This document shows, piece by piece, positions 1-5,681 of a stretch of DNA of 6,968 nt (the stretch's first letter is position 1; every line of letters starts with the position of its first letter). Made by a program: the position numbers and the translations under genes. The DNA comes from a bacterium (GTDB taxonomy: Bacteria > Gemmatimonadota > Gemmatimonadetes > Gemmatimonadales > Gemmatimonadaceae), in NCBI GenBank assembly GCA_021802745.1, contig JAJZRK010000169.1, positions 1 to 6,968 on the forward strand, given 5' to 3'. The notes beneath the pieces are model-generated. The model saw only the letters and a list, made by a program, of their open reading frames with translations. It did no database searches and was not told the DNA's origin.

Positions 1-2204
1 CCTGCGTGTCGTGCCACACGGCGCACTCGATCCGCAAGCACACGGACCCCAAGTCGTCCATCGCGCGCGCCAACATCGCCGCCACCTGCTCCACCTGCCA
101 CGCCGCCATCGAGACGGTGCACCGCAAGATCATCGAGGGCAAGCTGTGGGAGCGCGAGTCGCACGTCCTGCCCGCCTGCGTGGACTGCCACGAGCCGCAC
201 AGAGCGCGCCGCGTCTTCTACGACCAGGGGATGGCCGACCGCGACTGCCTGCGCTGCCACGAACGCGCCGACATCAGGTCGTCCAAGACCGGGCGGTCGC
301 TGCGCGTCTCCGTGGACTCCCTTTCCAACTCGATCCACGTCAAGATCCGCTGCAGCCAGTGTCACACCGGCGTCTCGCCGTCGCGCGTGCGGCCGTGCGA
401 GACGATCACCGAAACGGTGAACTGCGCCTCGTGCCACGCCGAGGTCGGCGACCTCTACCGGCTCAGCACGCACGGCCAGCTCGAGGCGAAGAACGACCCC
501 AACGGTCCAAGCTGCAAGCAGTGCCACGGCACCCACGGCGTGCTCGGCAAGGCCAACCCGCAGTCGTCGATCTTCCCGACGCAGATTCCCGCGCTCTGCG
601 GGCAGTGCCACCGGACGGGCGAGAAGGCGGCGCGGCTCTACAACGGGACGCAGACCAAGATCGTCGAGAACTACACCGAGAGTATCCACGGCAAGGGGCT
701 GCTCGAGAGCGGGCTCGTCGTCACCGCCACCTGCACCAGCTGCCACACCGCGCACAGCGTGCTGCCGCACGACAGCAGCACGTCGAGCGTCAACCGGCAC
801 AACCTCCCGCAGACCTGCGGCAAGTGCCACGAGGGCATCGCCAAGCAGTTCGCGCGCAGCGTGCACTCGGAGCTGGTCACCAAGACCGACCAGACGCTCC
901 CGGTCTGCGAGGACTGCCACTCGGCGCACACCATCGGCCGCACCGACGCCGAGGGATTCAAGCTCAAGATCATGGGGCAGTGCGGCAGCTGCCATAAGCA
1001 GATTGCCGAGTCGTACTTCGATACGTACCACGGCAAGGTGTCGCGGCTCGGGTACACCAAGACGGCGCAGTGCTACGACTGCCACGGATCGCACGATATC
1101 CTGCGCGTCTCCGACGTACGGTCGAAGCTCAGCCGGCAGAACGTCGTTCAGACCTGCCAGAAGTGCCATCCGGGGGCGAACCGGCGCTTCGCCGGCTACC
1201 TCACGCACGTCACGCACCACGACCTGCACAAGTACCCGGTGCTGTTCTGGGTCTTCTGGGGGATGACGGCCCTGCTCGTCGTGACGTTCACCGTCGGCGG
1301 CGCCCACACGCTCATGTGGCTGCCGCGCGCGCTCAAGATGCGGCAGGAGTTCGGGCGCCATCCGCCGGCCCGTGAGGGCGAGCTCGAGTACGAGCGCTTC
1401 AGCCGCCTCAACCGCGTGCTGCACATCGCGATGATCGTCAGCTTCATCAGCCTGGCGCTCACCGGCATGACGCTGAAGTTCTCGTACAGCGCCTGGGCGT
1501 CGGTCGTCTCGCACTTCCTCGGCGGCTTCGAGTCGGCGGGCTTCATCCACCGCTTCGCCGCGGTGATCATGGTGATCGTCTTCACCACGCACCTGGTGGA
1601 CCTCGTCAAGCGCAAGCGGCGCGAGCAGACGCCGTGGAAGGACGTCGTGTTCGGCCCCGGCTCGATGATGTTCAACAGGCGCGACCTCCGGGAGCTCATC
1701 GGCTCGGTGAAGTGGTTCCTCGGCAAGGGCAAGCGCCCGACCTACGGCCGGTGGACGTACTGGGAGAAGTTCGACTACTTCGCCGTGTTCTGGGGCATCT
1801 TCGTCATCGGGTCCACCGGGCTGATGCTCTGGTTCCCGACGCTCTTCTCGCGCTTCCTCCCCGGCTGGGTCATCAATGTCGCCACGATCGTGCACAGCGA
1901 CGAGGCGCTCCTCGCCACCGGCTTCATCTTCACCATCCACTTCTTCAACACGCACTTGCGGCCAGAGAAGTTCCCCATGGACCTCGTGGTCTTCACGGGG
2001 CGCATGACGGTGGACGAGCTGAAGCACGACAAGCCGGACGAGTACGAGGAGCTGGTGAAGACGGGCACGCTGGAAGAGCACCTCGTGGTGCCCTATCAGC
2101 CCATCGTCATCCGCGCCATTCGCTTCTTCGCCTGGACGGCGCTCGCCCTCGGCACGATGATCGTGCTGTGGATCCTGTACGCGATGATATTCTCGTATGC
2201 GTAG
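1..2204 (+). CDS. Multiheme cytochrome c with C-terminal six-helix cytochrome b-like domain (5' partial)
   Basis: Probably an electron-transfer protein linking the membrane quinone pool to extracytoplasmic c-type hemes. The reading frame is already open at base 3, where codons 3-17 encode CVSCH, a complete heme-binding motif; the GTG at 6 is therefore internal and the true start lies upstream. Fourteen CXXCH motifs are visible between bases 3 and 1169, with many possible distal His ligands in S-x-H-G-like contexts. Numbering from the GTG, six hydrophobic segments follow at about residues 410-440, 472-492, 513-533, 590-612, 626-650 and 705-730. Histidines 473, 515, 529, 630, 645 and 650 sit in or beside helices and could bind heme b, as in the formate dehydrogenase gamma/Ni-Fe hydrogenase cytochrome b families. 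That family assignment is by pattern. The gene ends at TAG 2202-2204. No partner oxidoreductase is visible, so the direction of electron flow and the final acceptor are unknown. Confidence 0.9.
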   Translation, partial: CVSCHTAHSIRKHTDPKSSIARANIAATCSTCHAAIETVHRKIIEGKLWERESHVLPACVDCHEPHRARRVFYDQGMADRDCLRCHERADIRSSKTGRSLRVSVDSLSNSIHVKIRCSQCHTGVSPSRVRPCETITETVNCASCHAEVGDLYRLSTHGQLEAKNDPNGPSCKQCHGTHGVLGKANPQSSIFPTQIPALCGQCHRTGEKAARLYNGTQTKIVENYTESIHGKGLLESGLVVTATCTSCHTAHSVLPHDSSTSSVNRHNLPQTCGKCHEGIAKQFARSVHSELVTKTDQTLPVCEDCHSAHTIGRTDAEGFKLKIMGQCGSCHKQIAESYFDTYHGKVSRLGYTKTAQCYDCHGSHDILRVSDVRSKLSRQNVVQTCQKCHPGANRRFAGYLTHVTHHDLHKYPVLFWVFWGMTALLVVTFTVGGAHTLMWLPRALKMRQEFGRHPPAREGELEYERFSRLNRVLHIAMIVSFISLALTGMTLKFSYSAWASVVSHFLGGFESAGFIHRFAAVIMVIVFTTHLVDLVKRKRREQTPWKDVVFGPGSMMFNRRDLRELIGSVKWFLGKGKRPTYGRWTYWEKFDYFAVFWGIFVIGSTGLMLWFPTLFSRFLPGWVINVATIVHSDEALLATGFIFTIHFFNTHLRPEKFPMDLVVFTGRMTVDELKHDKPDEYEELVKTGTLEEHLVVPYQPIVIRAIRFFAWTALALGTMIVLWILYAMIFSYA

Positions 2205-2210
2205 GAAGAG

Positions 2211-2252
2211 ACGGTAGACGGTAGACGGTAGACGGTTGACGGTAGACCGTGG
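2211..2252. repeat. Heptamer tandem array, unit ACGGTAG
   Basis: Six consecutive 7-bp units start six bases after the cytochrome stop codon. Units 1-3 and 5 are exactly ACGGTAG, unit 4 is ACGGTTG, and the last (ACCGTGG) is degenerate. The 7-bp period does not keep a reading frame in a coding sense, and no gene covers it. It lies between convergent genes, so it could belong to the 3' end of either. It is one of three heptamer arrays of different sequence in this window. Confidence 0.9.
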
Positions 2253-2278
2253 AGCGGGGCGGTCAGGCGGCGAAGCGT

Positions 2279-2310
2279 ACGGCGCCCGGGGCGAATGCCT
2301 CGGGCGCCGT
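2279..2310. terminator. Strong hairpin between convergent genes, possible bidirectional terminator
   Basis: Arms at 2279-2291 and 2298-2310 pair over 13 bp with a single G-T wobble, closing a 6-base loop (CGAATG). It sits between the cytochrome stop (2204) and the stop of the minus-strand small membrane protein (2383), where a terminator serving both is expected. Neither side is followed by a T-rich tract, so it does not match the classical intrinsic terminator. It could instead be a Rho-assisted terminator or a 3'-end-stabilising stem. The stem is seen directly; the role is inferred. Confidence 0.5.
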
Positions 2311-2382
2311 TGCGTGCAGGGCGTGGCGAATCGGTCGCTGCTTTCGGTAGATCGTCACTCCTGTCGAGCCGTCCGCGCCGCG

Positions 2383-2679
2383 TCAGCTGCCGGTGTTCCT
2401 GCCGTCCGCGTCCGGCGGACTGTCCCGCCGTGCGCCGCGCGGAGGGGTGTCGAACCAGTTCAGGGGCTTGGCCATCCAGTCGAGCCAGCGCCAGACCGTC
2501 GCCGAGGCGCCGCGCAGGGCGGGAATGCGGAGCAGGCGGCACAGCTGCTCGACCGGCCAGGTGACGACGAGCAGCGCCGAGAGCAGCGCGAGCGCCACCG
2601 GCCAGAGCGGAATGGCGACGATGAGCGCCACCGCGGCGAGCGGGGCCACGAACATGCACGGACCGATGGCGAGGGCCAT
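2383..2679 (-). CDS. Small membrane protein of unknown function (98 aa), downstream of rhomboid
   Basis: I do not recognise the family. The ATG at 2679 is chosen because GGAG lies 9 nt upstream on the minus strand (2692-2689). An upstream in-frame ATG at 2754 would add a 25-residue Arg/Pro-rich tail overlapping the rhomboid gene and is less likely. Residues about 5-43 are almost entirely hydrophobic, with a Pro near the middle (P-L-W-P), fitting two closely spaced membrane helices. A likely amphipathic, Trp-rich stretch follows (residues about 44-76, with W-R-W-L-D-W and L-N-W-F-D), then a polar Arg/Asp/Pro tail likely to be disordered. It begins 37 bp after the rhomboid stop on the same strand, so co-transcription is likely. 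A role as a partner or substrate of the protease is only conjecture. Confidence 0.7.
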   Translation of the reverse strand: MALAIGPCMFVAPLAAVALIVAIPLWPVALALLSALLVVTWPVEQLCRLLRIPALRGASATVWRWLDWMAKPLNWFDTPPRGARRDSPPDADGRNTGS

Positions 2680-2716
2680 GGCTACGATCTCCGCGCAGGG
2701 GGGCGGGCGGCGGGGC

Positions 2717-3490
2717 TCACGCGCTCGGCGGCACCCGGTCGTCCATTGGCACAAAGTGCATCAGGAACTGCCGCTCCTGGACGGTGAGCGCGCCGACGCC
2801 CTGCGCGCTGATCTTGTCGAGGATGCGGTTCACCTCGTCGCGGTTGAGTTCGTGCACCTTCGACACGTCCACCCGCTGGAACGCGCCAATGGAGCCCACC
2901 ACCGCGCTAGCGCCTTCGGCGCGCTTCTTGAACTTCGCCGCCGCCGAGCCCCAGCGGATCATGCGCAGGTAAATGAAGGCGCCGGCGTAGCCGCCGAGGT
3001 GCGCAAAGTCGGCCACGCCGCCCGCCGAGCCGCTCATGCCGCTCCAGATGGCGAGCGCCGTGGTGATCACCACCAGCCACCGCGCCTCGAGCGGGAGGAC
3101 GCCCCAGATGTAGATCTTCTCGTGCGGCCAGAAGTGGGCGAAGGCGAGCATGATGCCGAAGATGCCCGCCGAGGCGCCGATGACGCCGGCGTAGGGCGCA
3201 AAGACGAACGACAGCAGCGCGCCGCTGATGCCCGACACGAAGTAGAGGGTGATGAAGCGGCGCGACCCGAGCCGCGCCTCGATGCGCGGGCCGAAGAAGT
3301 AGAGCCCCAGCATGTTGAACAGGATGTGCGTGAAGCCGCCGTGCAGGAACATGTACGTGACGATCGTCCACGGATGCGTGAAGACGAGCATCGGGACGAA
3401 GACCAGCGGCTCCGCGAGCCCGGGCGCCATCCTCTGCACGAAGAAGGCGAGAACGTTGGCGATCAGCAGGCGCTGCACCCACGGCGTCAC
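2717..3490 (-). CDS. Rhomboid-family intramembrane serine protease, with C-terminal cytoplasmic extension
   Basis: A polytopic membrane protease predicted to cleave transmembrane segments of other proteins. GTG 3490 is chosen as the start because GGGGAGGAG (3506-3498) lies 7 nt upstream and the product then begins M-T-P-W-V-Q-R-L-L; an ATG at 3556 would add 22 Pro/Arg-rich residues with no ribosome site. In the 257-residue product, H50-x4-H55-x3-N59 in helix 2 matches the rhomboid oxyanion motif. The catalytic serine is S107 in G-A-S-A-G-I-F-G, and the catalytic histidine is H164 in A-H-L-G-G. All key residues are present. The serine motif has Ala where Gly is more usual (GASG). Residues about 210-250 form a small charged helical domain with I-L-D-K-I and E-R-Q-F-L, like the C-terminal extension (DUF6576-like, from memory) found on rhomboids of Bacteroidota and Gemmatimonadota. 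The substrate is unknown. Confidence 0.93.
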   Translation of the reverse strand: MTPWVQRLLIANVLAFFVQRMAPGLAEPLVFVPMLVFTHPWTIVTYMFLHGGFTHILFNMLGLYFFGPRIEARLGSRRFITLYFVSGISGALLSFVFAPYAGVIGASAGIFGIMLAFAHFWPHEKIYIWGVLPLEARWLVVITTALAIWSGMSGSAGGVADFAHLGGYAGAFIYLRMIRWGSAAAKFKKRAEGASAVVGSIGAFQRVDVSKVHELNRDEVNRILDKISAQGVGALTVQERQFLMHFVPMDDRVPPSA

Positions 3491-3562
3491 GGCGATACTC
3501 CTCCCCACGGTGGCTTCACGGCGCGGCCGCGCGGGGTGCGCGCTCGCCGTCTGCATTGGAAA

Positions 3563-3578
3563 ACCCTAAGGTTAGGGT
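3563..3578. promoter_or_regulatory. Inverted repeat in the divergent intergenic region, candidate operator
   Basis: ACCCTAA and TTAGGGT form a perfect 7-bp inverted repeat with a 2-bp spacer (GG). It lies in the 135 bp between the divergently transcribed rhomboid (start 3490) and GH16 gene (start 3626), roughly 73 bp from one start and 47 bp from the other. It is AT-richer than its surroundings. Its position would let one regulator act on both genes. I see no convincing -35/-10 pair on either strand here, so the promoter positions are unknown. The repeat is observed; the operator role is inferred. Confidence 0.4.
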
Positions 3579-3625
3579 GGCCGTTCCCTTCGGCCTGACG
3601 AACACTACCTGAACAGGACGACGTT

Positions 3626-4507
3626 ATGAAGTTCCGCGCGGCCCGACTCTTGTCATTCCTCGCGATCGTTTCCGCGCCCCTGGCGTCGCAGGACGCGCCC
3701 AACTCCGCCGCGCCGGCGGCCAAGTCGGCGGCGGCACAGGCCCCGGCGGCACAGGCCCCGACGGGCTGGACGCTCGTCTGGCAGGACGAGTTCAACGGCA
3801 CGTCGCTCGACACGACCAAGTGGAACGTCCTGCTCCGCGAGCAGAGCAAGCACGAGGAACTCCAGTTCTATCTCCCCGACGAAGTCTACCTTAAGCGCGG
3901 CCTCCTGCGCCTCCGCAGCCGCGAGCGCGCCTACGGCACGATGAAGTACACCAGCGGCCGCCTCGATACGCGCGGGAAGTTCGCGCCGACCTACGGGCGC
4001 TTCGAGATTCGCGCGAAGCTGCCGGTGGGCAAGGGACTGTGGCCAGCCCACTGGCTGTATCCGCAGAACCGCGACTGGCGCATGGAGGCGCTCATGCAGC
4101 GCGAGGTGGCCGAGGGGCGCGAGCGCTTCATCCCCGAGGAGCGGCCGTGGTACAGCGAGATAGACATCATGGAGTTCCTCGGCCACGAGCCCACCGTCCT
4201 GTACGGCACCCTCCACTACACGACGTTCAAGGGCGAGCGGAAATCCACGTCGGGCACCTGGCGCGGCGACGTGGACTACTCCGCCGATTTCCACCTGTAC
4301 GCGCTGGAGTGGGAGAGCGACTCGATCCGGTGGTACATCGACGGGCACCTGATCCACGCGACGACGACGGGCATTCCGCACGCGCCGCACTACCTGATCC
4401 TGAACACCGCGGTCGGGGGGAGCTGGCCGGGGAATCCGGATGAGACGACGCGGTTTCCGCAGTATCACGACATTGATTATGTGCGGGTGTACAGACGAAA
4501 GCGGTGA
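3626..4507 (+). CDS. Secreted glycoside hydrolase family 16 (laminarinase/lichenase-like endo-beta-glucanase)
   Basis: Predicted to hydrolyse internal beta-1,3 or mixed beta-1,3/1,4 linkages in glucans outside the cytoplasm. ATG 3626 has AGGA 7 nt upstream. The 293-residue product starts with an Arg-containing hydrophobic signal peptide (about residues 1-21, possible cleavage after A-P-L-A-S), then an Ala/Pro/Gln linker to about residue 45. The jelly-roll domain runs from W-Q-D-E-F-N-G to the end. The retaining catalytic motif ExDxxE is intact at E178-I-D-I-M-E183 (nucleophile E178, acid/base E183), with substrate-cleft residues G-L-W139-P-A-H-W and the family-typical C-terminus (G-G-S-W-P-G, then D-I-D-Y-V-R-V-Y). 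Between the cleft motif and the catalytic strand lies an extra charged segment (about residues 148-176), longer than in most relatives. Exact substrate specificity cannot be read from the sequence. No sugar transporter or regulator accompanies it. Confidence 0.93.
   Translation: MKFRAARLLSFLAIVSAPLASQDAPNSAAPAAKSAAAQAPAAQAPTGWTLVWQDEFNGTSLDTTKWNVLLREQSKHEELQFYLPDEVYLKRGLLRLRSRERAYGTMKYTSGRLDTRGKFAPTYGRFEIRAKLPVGKGLWPAHWLYPQNRDWRMEALMQREVAEGRERFIPEERPWYSEIDIMEFLGHEPTVLYGTLHYTTFKGERKSTSGTWRGDVDYSADFHLYALEWESDSIRWYIDGHLIHATTTGIPHAPHYLILNTAVGGSWPGNPDETTRFPQYHDIDYVRVYRRKR
3731..3760 (+). repeat. Perfect 15-bp direct duplication within the GH16 linker
   Basis: Two adjacent identical copies of GCGGCACAGGCCCCG (3731-3745 and 3746-3760) encode a repeated A-A-Q-A-P unit in the low-complexity linker between signal peptide and catalytic domain. 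The repeat keeps frame, so copy-number change would only alter linker length. Confidence 0.85.
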
Positions 4508-4511
4508 CGGC

Positions 4512-4574
4512 GGGTGCGGAGGGGGTGCAGGGTGCAGGGTGTGGTTCGGGGTGCAGGGTGCGGGGTGTGGTGCA
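4512..4574. repeat. G-rich heptamer array, unit GGGTGCA, downstream of the GH16 gene
   Basis: A first unit (GGGTGCG) begins four bases after the GH16 stop at 4512. Further units begin at 4523, 4530, 4537, 4549, 4556, 4563 and 4570; the consensus is GGGTGCA with variants GGGTGCG and GGGTGTG. Phase breaks occur at about 4519-4522 and 4544-4548. The run of G3-G5 tracts continues to about 4590, stopping just before the -35 element of the downstream gene. It is the second of three heptamer arrays in the window. The spaced G tracts could also fold as a G-quadruplex on the plus strand. Confidence 0.85.
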
Positions 4575-4597
4575 GGGGGCGGGGGAGGGCTCGGCGC

Positions 4598-4626
4598 TTG
4601 ACCAGGCCTTCGCATCATTCTATTAT
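4598..4626 (+). promoter_or_regulatory. Sigma-70-type promoter for the ArsR-methyltransferase/ahcY unit
   Basis: TTGACC (4598-4603) and TATTAT (4621-4626) each match five of six consensus bases and are separated by exactly 17 bp. The expected transcription start is at about 4632-4634, only some 5-7 nt before the ATG at 4639, so the mRNA should be leaderless or nearly so. The sharp drop in GC here compared with its flanks supports a real promoter. Confidence 0.75.
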
Positions 4627-4640
4627 CCGGATATACGGAT
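4624..4640. promoter_or_regulatory. Candidate autoregulatory operator over the -10 element and start codon
   Basis: TATCCGGATA (4624-4633) is a perfect 10-bp palindrome overlapping the -10 box and the expected transcription start. A further CGGAT half-site follows at 4636-4640, giving CGGAT-ATA-CGGAT in direct orientation and ATCCG(N6)CGGAT in inverted orientation. Binding here would block RNA polymerase, the usual mode of ArsR-family repressors, and the first downstream gene is such a protein. The palindrome is observed; the identity of the binding protein is inferred. Confidence 0.6.
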
Positions 4641-5613
4641 GAGTACTCTCGTTGCCCCTGCGGTCTTCGACCGCCTCGCTGCCATTTCCGACGCCACCCG
4701 CGCGCGGCTGCTCGCCTGCCTCGAGCGGCAGGAGCTGACCGTCGGCGAGCTGCAGGACATCCTGCAGCTCCCGCAGTCCAACGTGAGCCGCCACCTGAAG
4801 GTGCTGGCCGATGCGGGCTGGGTGGCCTCGCGCGAGGCGGGGCCGAGCAACCGCTACCGCATGGCCGGGCGCGAACTCGATGCCGCCGCGCGCCGCCTCT
4901 GGCAGTCGGTGCGCGAGGAAGTCATGCACCATCCGGCGGCGGCGCGCGACGTCGCCCGCGTGCACGAGGTGCTCTCGCGGCGCCACACCAACTCGCAGGA
5001 GTTCTTCGCCTCCGCGGCTGGGCAGTGGGACCGTCTGCGCAGCGAGCTGTTCGGGGCGCGCCCGGAACTGTTCGCCCTGCTCGGGCTGCTCGACGAATCG
5101 TGGACCGTCGCCGACCTCGGCTGCGGCACGGGCCAGATGGCGGAGGCGGTGGCCCCGTTCGTGCGCCGCGTCATCGCCGTGGACGAGTCGGCGGCGATGC
5201 TGCGGGGGGCGCGCACCCGGCTGCACGGGATTGCCAACGCCGACGTGCGGCAGGGGACGCTCGAGGCGCTGCCGCTCGACGCACGCTCCGTGGATGTCGC
5301 CGTGCTCTCACTGGTCCTGCCGTACATCGCGTCACCGGTACAGGCGCTCTCCGAGGTGCGCCGCGTGCTGCGGCCCCGCGGACGCCTGCTCATCGTGGAT
5401 ATGCTCGCGCACGAACATGAAGAGTACCGCCAGACGATGGGCCATCTGTGGCTGGGCTGCGATGCCGCGCAGCTCACGCAGTGGGCGCACGACGCCGGCT
5501 TTTCGTCCACGCAGGTGCACGCCCTCCCCGCGCTCCCCGGCGCCAAGGGTCCGTCGCTCCTCGCCGCGGTGCTGCGCACCGGCTCGCGGCGCGTGTCGCG
5601 CACGCCGAAGTAA
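4639..5613 (+). CDS. ArsR-family HTH regulator fused to a SAM-dependent methyltransferase domain (SahR-like)
   Basis: Likely a transcriptional repressor whose C-terminal domain binds SAM or SAH. ATG 4639 is chosen because the product then opens with a typical ArsR N-terminus and lies just after a good promoter; the frame stays open upstream but runs through repeat and promoter DNA. The product has 324 residues. Residues 8-95 form a winged helix: E-L-Q-D-I-L-Q-L, recognition helix with Q-S-N-V-S-R-H-L-K, then wing G-P-S-N-R-Y-R-M. The metal-binding E-L-C-V-C-D motif of metal-sensing ArsR proteins is absent. A class I methyltransferase fold follows: motif I D159-L-G-C-G-T-G165, acidic ribose-binding D182 in A-V-D-E-S, and a motif near L-P-L-D-A. 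The linker (about 96-150) includes H-T-N-S-Q-E-F-F. ahcY follows 68 bp downstream. As I recall, SahR regulators control the SAM cycle in response to SAH and are ArsR-family. Methyltransferase activity is possible but not required. Confidence 0.9.
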   Translation: MSTLVAPAVFDRLAAISDATRARLLACLERQELTVGELQDILQLPQSNVSRHLKVLADAGWVASREAGPSNRYRMAGRELDAAARRLWQSVREEVMHHPAAARDVARVHEVLSRRHTNSQEFFASAAGQWDRLRSELFGARPELFALLGLLDESWTVADLGCGTGQMAEAVAPFVRRVIAVDESAAMLRGARTRLHGIANADVRQGTLEALPLDARSVDVAVLSLVLPYIASPVQALSEVRRVLRPRGRLLIVDMLAHEHEEYRQTMGHLWLGCDAAQLTQWAHDAGFSSTQVHALPALPGAKGPSLLAAVLRTGSRRVSRTPK

Positions 5614-5620
5614 GCGTTCC

Positions 5621-5648
5621 GCCATCGGCCATCCGCCATCTGCCATCG
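5621..5648. repeat. Heptamer tandem array, unit GCCATCN, between regulator and ahcY
   Basis: Four consecutive 7-bp units (GCCATCG, GCCATCC, GCCATCT, GCCATCG) begin seven bases after the regulator stop codon. Six positions are invariant and the seventh varies. The array occupies much of the 68-bp gap before ahcY and would lie inside the message if the two genes are co-transcribed. The remainder of the gap (5649-5681) is pyrimidine-rich and shows no hairpin. Confidence 0.9.
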
Positions 5649-5681
5649 CGTTCCCCCACCTCCCAACCATCCTTCGCCTCC

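Noticed and set aside
6..8. GTG as the start codon of the cytochrome
   Set aside because: The preceding codon encodes the first Cys of a CVSCH heme motif, so the gene extends beyond the window edge.
11..997. A 328-codon plus-strand frame overlapping the cytochrome
   Set aside because: Out-of-frame reading of the heme-domain repeats; the alternative frame contains the 14 CXXCH motifs.
2211..2252. CRISPR array or insertion-sequence end
   Set aside because: Units are 7 bp and directly contiguous, with no spacers, no transposase and no target-site duplication.
3563..3578. Telomere-like TTAGGG sequence
   Set aside because: Only one copy in each orientation with a 2-bp spacer, inside an ordinary divergent promoter region; no repeat tract or chromosome-end features.
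2393..3598. A 401-codon open frame on the plus strand across the rhomboid region
   Set aside because: It is antisense to the rhomboid and small membrane protein, both with good ribosome sites. The product is charged and low complexity with no family features.
3653..4618. A 321-codon minus-strand frame across the GH16 gene
   Set aside because: It is antisense to an intact GH16 coding region and begins in the G-rich repeat, giving a Pro/His-rich artificial N-terminus.
4504..4638. N-terminal extension of the ArsR-methyltransferase
   Set aside because: The open frame passes through the G-rich heptamer array and a good promoter, and overlaps the GH16 stop. The ArsR domain is complete from ATG 4639.
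5614..5681. SAH riboswitch upstream of ahcY
   Set aside because: The gap is only 68 bp, filled by a heptamer array and a pyrimidine tract, with no pseudoknot-forming arms visible. Control by the upstream regulator is the better explanation.
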